The notes under the pieces are model-generated. The model did not search any database, was not told the origin of the DNA, and was given only the letters and a program-made list of their open reading frames with translations. Position numbers and translations under genes: made by a program. Shown here piece after piece: positions 4,069 through 7,254 of a stretch of 7,254 nucleotides of DNA; within the stretch, counting starts at the first letter, position 1; each line of letters begins with the position of its first letter. Where the stretch lies: the NCBI GenBank assembly GCA_021783895.1, contig JAJXTJ010000055.1, positions 1-7,254 on the forward strand, read 5' to 3'. This DNA is from Pseudomonadota bacterium. GTDB lineage: Bacteria > Pseudomonadota > Gammaproteobacteria > Burkholderiales > Sulfuricellaceae.

Positions 4069-6543
4069 ATGTCACGCAAGGCTAAACAACACAAAGCCCA
4101 CGCCAAGCCTGTTTCGCCCCATGCCATGGATATCGCTCAATTGGCGGCGGCTGCAGAGGCCGCTTTGAGTGCGACGCGCCACAAGGATGCGATTGAGCTT
4201 TACAAGGAGTTGGTCAAGCGTGAACGCCAACCAATCTGGGTCGATGGTTTGGCGTCTTGTTACGCCGGGCGTGCCAATGATCTGGCCGCTAAGGGCATGG
4301 TCAAGGAGGCGCTGGTGTTGTGGCGCAACCGCGCTCAACTGTGCGGCAAACCGCTTGCCGAGGGGCCTTACCTTGCTTGGCTTTTGCAGGCGGGGGAGCA
4401 GGGCGAGATGTTTAGGCTCCTGGCCGACAAAACCCTGTCCGACGCGACGCGCGCCGAACTGGAAACGCGCCTCGCCGCGACAGTGCTGGCGCTGTCGGAC
4501 AACGCGCTGTCCGGCTTGCCCGCAGACAGCGTCTTGTTGCGCCACCGCGCGCCCGTGCTGGAAGCGTTGGCGGCGTTTTTCCGGGGAGATTTTGCCGCGC
4601 TGGGGGAACAGATCCAGGAGATTTCGTTCCGCTCTCCCTATCGTGATCTGAAGCCTATCCTCAAGGCGCTGGCGCTGTTGCAAACTGATGCCGAAGCGGC
4701 GCAAGCAACGATAGTGCGGTTGCCGTCCAATGGCCCATTTGAGCGGTTGGTCGCGGTGTTGCGCGCAGCCGTTGTGCCCGGTAGCGGTTGGCTGGCGGCA
4801 CTGGGCGCTCTCGATGCGGACAGCCAGCAACTGGTGTTGGACATCAAGGGCTGCCCCGACACCCTGCGCCCGTTGCTGCTCGACCTTGCCAAACTGGGCG
4901 ATACCCCTGCCGCCGCCCCGCTTTTCGATCTGCTGCAACGCCACCGGCGCGCCATGTCCGAGGAGGCGCTTGTCGGCCTTGGTCGGCGTTTGCTGCCGCA
5001 TTTGGGTAGGCGTCTGGTTAGCACTGACTATTTCAATAAATTGCCGGATGAAGAGAAAGTGCATGTTTTGGCGTTGGAGGCCGAACAGCGAGGCGCGCTT
5101 GAAATTGCCGAGTCAGACTGGAACGAGATGGCTACACTCCTCAGCGCCAGACCAGACCAGAAACTGCGCACGGCGCTGATATGGCGACACTTGGCTGATC
5201 TCGGTCGCGATGGCGGGCTGGATAGCGCCGCCTTCAATTACCTCAAGAAAAGCCTGGAACTCGACCCCGATGACAGGGACAGTACCTTGTTGGTGATCCG
5301 CGTACTGCGTTCCGATAACGATCTGGCGCAAGCGCGAGCTTATCTCGACCGTGCGCTACCCCGTTTCCCCAAAGATGCCGGGGTGTTGCTCGAAGCGGTG
5401 GAAGTCGCGCTGGCCGGCAAGGCGTTCAAGAAGGCGGTGGGGCTGGCGAAGCAGGTGCTGGAACTCGACCCCATCAACCCGCAGGTGCGGGGGTTGATCG
5501 GCCACGCCCTTTTTTCCCATGCACGCAAGCAGATCAAGGCGCGCAACCATTCGGCGGCGCGCAAGGAACTGGATGCTGCGGAGGAATGGTTGTGTGCGCC
5601 GACGGACAGGGCCACGCTCAAATTATTGCGCTCGCTCGCCACGGATGGCGAAACGATTGCCGGCAACGCGCAATTGCGCGAGGCGGTAGCCGATTTTGGA
5701 GGCGCCTTGGTGGGCGCATTCCATCTGCTTCTGGAAGCGGGCAATGTGGGGGTCTATCCGAAAGCCTTGCTGCAGCGCGCCGGGATTGATCTGGTGGCGG
5801 CGCCGGCTGCAGAAGGCGTTGTTGCGCTGGCGCATGCTCTGAATGCCGCACGGGACGACAAAAGAGCGATATGCGCCGCGCTTGACCCTTTGCGCGCGCC
5901 GCTCAAGCGAGCGGTCAAGGCCAAATTCTCGGAAGCAGACCACCTGCTGGTGTGCGAAGCATTGCAGCGCTTCGAGGAAGACGAGTTGCTTTCTATTTAC
6001 GCCGAGGCGGCGCTCAAACGCTGGCCTGGCCGCCCGATATTTGTTTATCTCAGGGCGGTCGCACGTTACGAAAAATCCACGTTCTATATTCCAGAGCGGG
6101 AACTGTACGCTCTGGAAAAGGCGTTTAAAGAGGCCAAAATACAGGGCGATCAGCGCACTGCTTCGCGCATCGGTCTTCTGCTGGCGCCGCCTATGGATGA
6201 CATGCCATTTCCGGGCGACGATTCGTTAAATCCGTTCGATGATTACCCGGACGACCCGCGCGCGATGTTCGAGCTGCTTTTGTCCATGAAAGGCGAAAAA
6301 GACTTCCTCAATATGGTGCGCCAGGCGGTAGGCTCGCAGGCGTTTGCCGATCTGAAGCAACAGGTTGGCGGCAATCAAAAAGATTTCATTCGCCGGCTGA
6401 TCGATATGATGGTGGATATGGGAGGAGTGTCGATCAACAATCCGCCGCCAGCGGACTTTTTGCCGCCCCCGGTTAACTTGCCGCCGCCGCGCAAAAAGTT
6501 TCGCCCGCCCCCGGAAATTCAAAAGGATTTGTTTGATGACTAA
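4069..6543 (+). CDS. Large TPR-like protein with proline-rich tail, chaperone operon
   Basis: This is an 824-residue protein with no signal peptide or membrane segment, presumably cytoplasmic. It starts with a basic leader (SRKAKQHKAHAKP) and is then almost entirely helical. TPR-like units are clearest at about 33-90 and 385-485, for example YLKKSLELDPDD and AKQVLELDPINP. The middle is alanine/leucine-rich helix without a family I recognise. Residues 707-735 form an acidic, proline-containing linker, 736-785 are helical, and 791-824 contain four PPP motifs and end in KDLFDD. TPR proteins commonly act as scaffolds or client adaptors. Its overlap with J-like and GrpE-like genes suggests a cochaperone role. 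The start at 4069 is chosen over an in-frame ATG at 3910, which has no RBS and adds 53 residues of unlikely composition. The RBS at 4069 is itself weak (GGA). The exact function is unknown. Confidence 0.8.
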   Translation: MSRKAKQHKAHAKPVSPHAMDIAQLAAAAEAALSATRHKDAIELYKELVKRERQPIWVDGLASCYAGRANDLAAKGMVKEALVLWRNRAQLCGKPLAEGPYLAWLLQAGEQGEMFRLLADKTLSDATRAELETRLAATVLALSDNALSGLPADSVLLRHRAPVLEALAAFFRGDFAALGEQIQEISFRSPYRDLKPILKALALLQTDAEAAQATIVRLPSNGPFERLVAVLRAAVVPGSGWLAALGALDADSQQLVLDIKGCPDTLRPLLLDLAKLGDTPAAAPLFDLLQRHRRAMSEEALVGLGRRLLPHLGRRLVSTDYFNKLPDEEKVHVLALEAEQRGALEIAESDWNEMATLLSARPDQKLRTALIWRHLADLGRDGGLDSAAFNYLKKSLELDPDDRDSTLLVIRVLRSDNDLAQARAYLDRALPRFPKDAGVLLEAVEVALAGKAFKKAVGLAKQVLELDPINPQVRGLIGHALFSHARKQIKARNHSAARKELDAAEEWLCAPTDRATLKLLRSLATDGETIAGNAQLREAVADFGGALVGAFHLLLEAGNVGVYPKALLQRAGIDLVAAPAAEGVVALAHALNAARDDKRAICAALDPLRAPLKRAVKAKFSEADHLLVCEALQRFEEDELLSIYAEAALKRWPGRPIFVYLRAVARYEKSTFYIPERELYALEKAFKEAKIQGDQRTASRIGLLLAPPMDDMPFPGDDSLNPFDDYPDDPRAMFELLLSMKGEKDFLNMVRQAVGSQAFADLKQQVGGNQKDFIRRLIDMMVDMGGVSINNPPPADFLPPPVNLPPPRKKFRPPPEIQKDLFDD
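6523..6527 (+). promoter_or_regulatory. RBS of the J-like gene inside the TPR gene
   Basis: AAGGA lies 8 nt before the ATG at 6536 and inside the last codons of the TPR gene. It selects 6536 over the in-frame TTG at 6533. Confidence 0.6.
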
Positions 6544-6826
6544 CCCCTACCGCATCCTCGGCGTACCCGTCACGGCGGACGACGAGGCCATCCGTGCCGC
6601 CTATCTGGCGGCAATACGCGACTGCCCGTCCGAACGCGACCGCCAGCGTTTCGAGCAGGTGCGCGCCGCCTACGAAGCCATCTCCAGCGTGCGGAGACGG
6701 TTGAGCCATGCGCTGTTTGATAAGACCGTCCCGACGCCGGAAGATGTTCTGGACGCGGTAAACGCCGGCTTCCAGCCGCGCCGCGTGGATGAGCGGCGCT
6801 TGCGCCGGGTGTTGGGCGCGAAATGA
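6536..6826 (+). CDS. J-domain-like protein without HPD motif
   Basis: This is a 96-residue protein whose first 50 residues fold like a J domain: NPYRILGV (helix I), DDEAIRAAYLAAIRD (helix II), then ERDRQRFEQVRAAYEAI (helix III). The HPD triad that stimulates Hsp70 ATPase is replaced by C30-P31-S32-E33. Related small J-like proteins I recall carry HPPE here, so this one has lost even the histidine. The remaining 45 residues are basic (RRRLSHALF, RRVDERRLRRVLGAK) and lack the usual Gly/Phe or zinc-finger regions. It overlaps the TPR gene by 8 nt, and its TGA overlaps the next gene's ATG (ATGA), so translation is coupled. It may bind its Hsp70 or the TPR protein without classical ATPase stimulation. 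The J-like call is firm and the role is inferred. Confidence 0.8.
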   Translation: MTNPYRILGVPVTADDEAIRAAYLAAIRDCPSERDRQRFEQVRAAYEAISSVRRRLSHALFDKTVPTPEDVLDAVNAGFQPRRVDERRLRRVLGAK

Positions 6827-7254
6827 CGCTCCTCGACCCCGACGAAAAAGAACGCCTGATCGATGAATTTCGCGCCTGCCTGGAAACCTGGGAGGAGAGC
6901 GATGAAGTCGTGGACAATGCCGTCGATCTGCATACCCTGCTCGCCGAAATGGCCGCACTGAAGAACGAAATCCGCCTGGAATCCCGCCAGTTCAAGAACA
7001 TGCTGGAGGAAATGCGCAATTTTGGCGATGCTTTGCGGGAACAGAACGAGCGGCTCAACCGCGATCTGGATCGGGCGCGGGAACAGGTTGCCGTCGGCAG
7101 GCAAAAGGCCGAGCGCGGGCTGCTGCTGGACATGCTCGACCTGCGCGACCGCTTGCAGGCGGGGGTGGATGCCGACGCCGCGCACCGCCCTTCCTTTTTC
7201 GCCCGGCTGGTTCCCGGCGAAACGCTTTTTGCCGCTAGCTTGGGGCAGGGTTTG
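6823..7254 (+). CDS. GrpE-like nucleotide exchange factor (partial, right edge)
   Basis: The frame is open to the window end, with 144 codons and no stop. The start ATG (6823) overlaps the J-like gene's stop by 4 nt and has no strong RBS, so translation is probably by reinitiation. Residues 35-98 form a long charged coiled coil (ALKNEIRLESRQFKNML, then REQNERLNRDLDRAREQ). This leads into RGLLLDMLDLRDRLQAG, the place where GrpE has its conserved 'LLPVLDNLERAL'-type helix. An inserted stretch about 115-133 (HRPSFFARLVPGE) then precedes the next helix. GrpE releases ADP from Hsp70. The sequence is diverged from housekeeping GrpE, consistent with a paralogue serving a specialised Hsp70 that would be expected downstream. 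The C-terminal beta wing is not in the window. Confidence 0.78.
   Translation, partial: MTLLDPDEKERLIDEFRACLETWEESDEVVDNAVDLHTLLAEMAALKNEIRLESRQFKNMLEEMRNFGDALREQNERLNRDLDRAREQVAVGRQKAERGLLLDMLDLRDRLQAGVDADAAHRPSFFARLVPGETLFAASLGQGL

Noticed and set aside
4072..5064. Long minus-strand open frame opposite the TPR gene
   Set aside because: Its Arg/Gln/Ala-rich composition is typical of an antisense shadow. The sense frame runs on uninterrupted with TPR features.

Overview
The window looks like chromosomal DNA of a GC-rich proteobacterium, most likely a betaproteobacterium. This is inferred from the sigma-54/NtrC control region, the gammaproteobacterium-like but distinct TrhP, and a DnaE remnant that reads like betaproteobacterial DnaE. 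Genus level (for example Gallionella/Sideroxydans relatives) would be a guess. No rRNA, tRNA, CRISPR array or intact mobile element is visible.

Left part (1-2160). The tail of an unidentified gene ends at 89. It is followed by a compact nitrogen-control region: two identical-arm NtrC-type sites 30 bp apart, a perfect 16-bp inverted repeat, and a textbook sigma-54 promoter. These drive an Amt-family ammonium channel (297-1487). Convergent to it is a stand-alone CZB zinc-binding domain protein (1542-1997, minus) with the full His-Cys-His-His ligand set. A strong hairpin sits between the two gene ends. The CZB gene has its own leader and a candidate promoter.

Middle part (2161-3906). trhP (yegQ), a U32-family tRNA-modification enzyme, lies on the minus strand. 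Its only evident promoter is an extended -10 placed so that transcription should begin at the start codon, so the mRNA is probably leaderless. Directly behind that promoter is a scrap of degenerate DNA. It holds a roughly 100-bp dnaE fragment broken by a +1 frameshift, then a piece resembling the C-terminal tail of IS91-type transposases.

Right part (3907-7254). A tightly packed plus-strand operon encodes an 824-residue TPR-like protein ending in a proline-rich tail, a 96-residue J-domain-like protein that lacks the HPD triad, and a GrpE-like nucleotide exchange factor cut by the window edge. Start and stop codons overlap by 8 and 4 nt. This is best read as the front of a dedicated, non-canonical Hsp70 chaperone module whose Hsp70 would be expected beyond the right edge. 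It is the most unusual part of the window.
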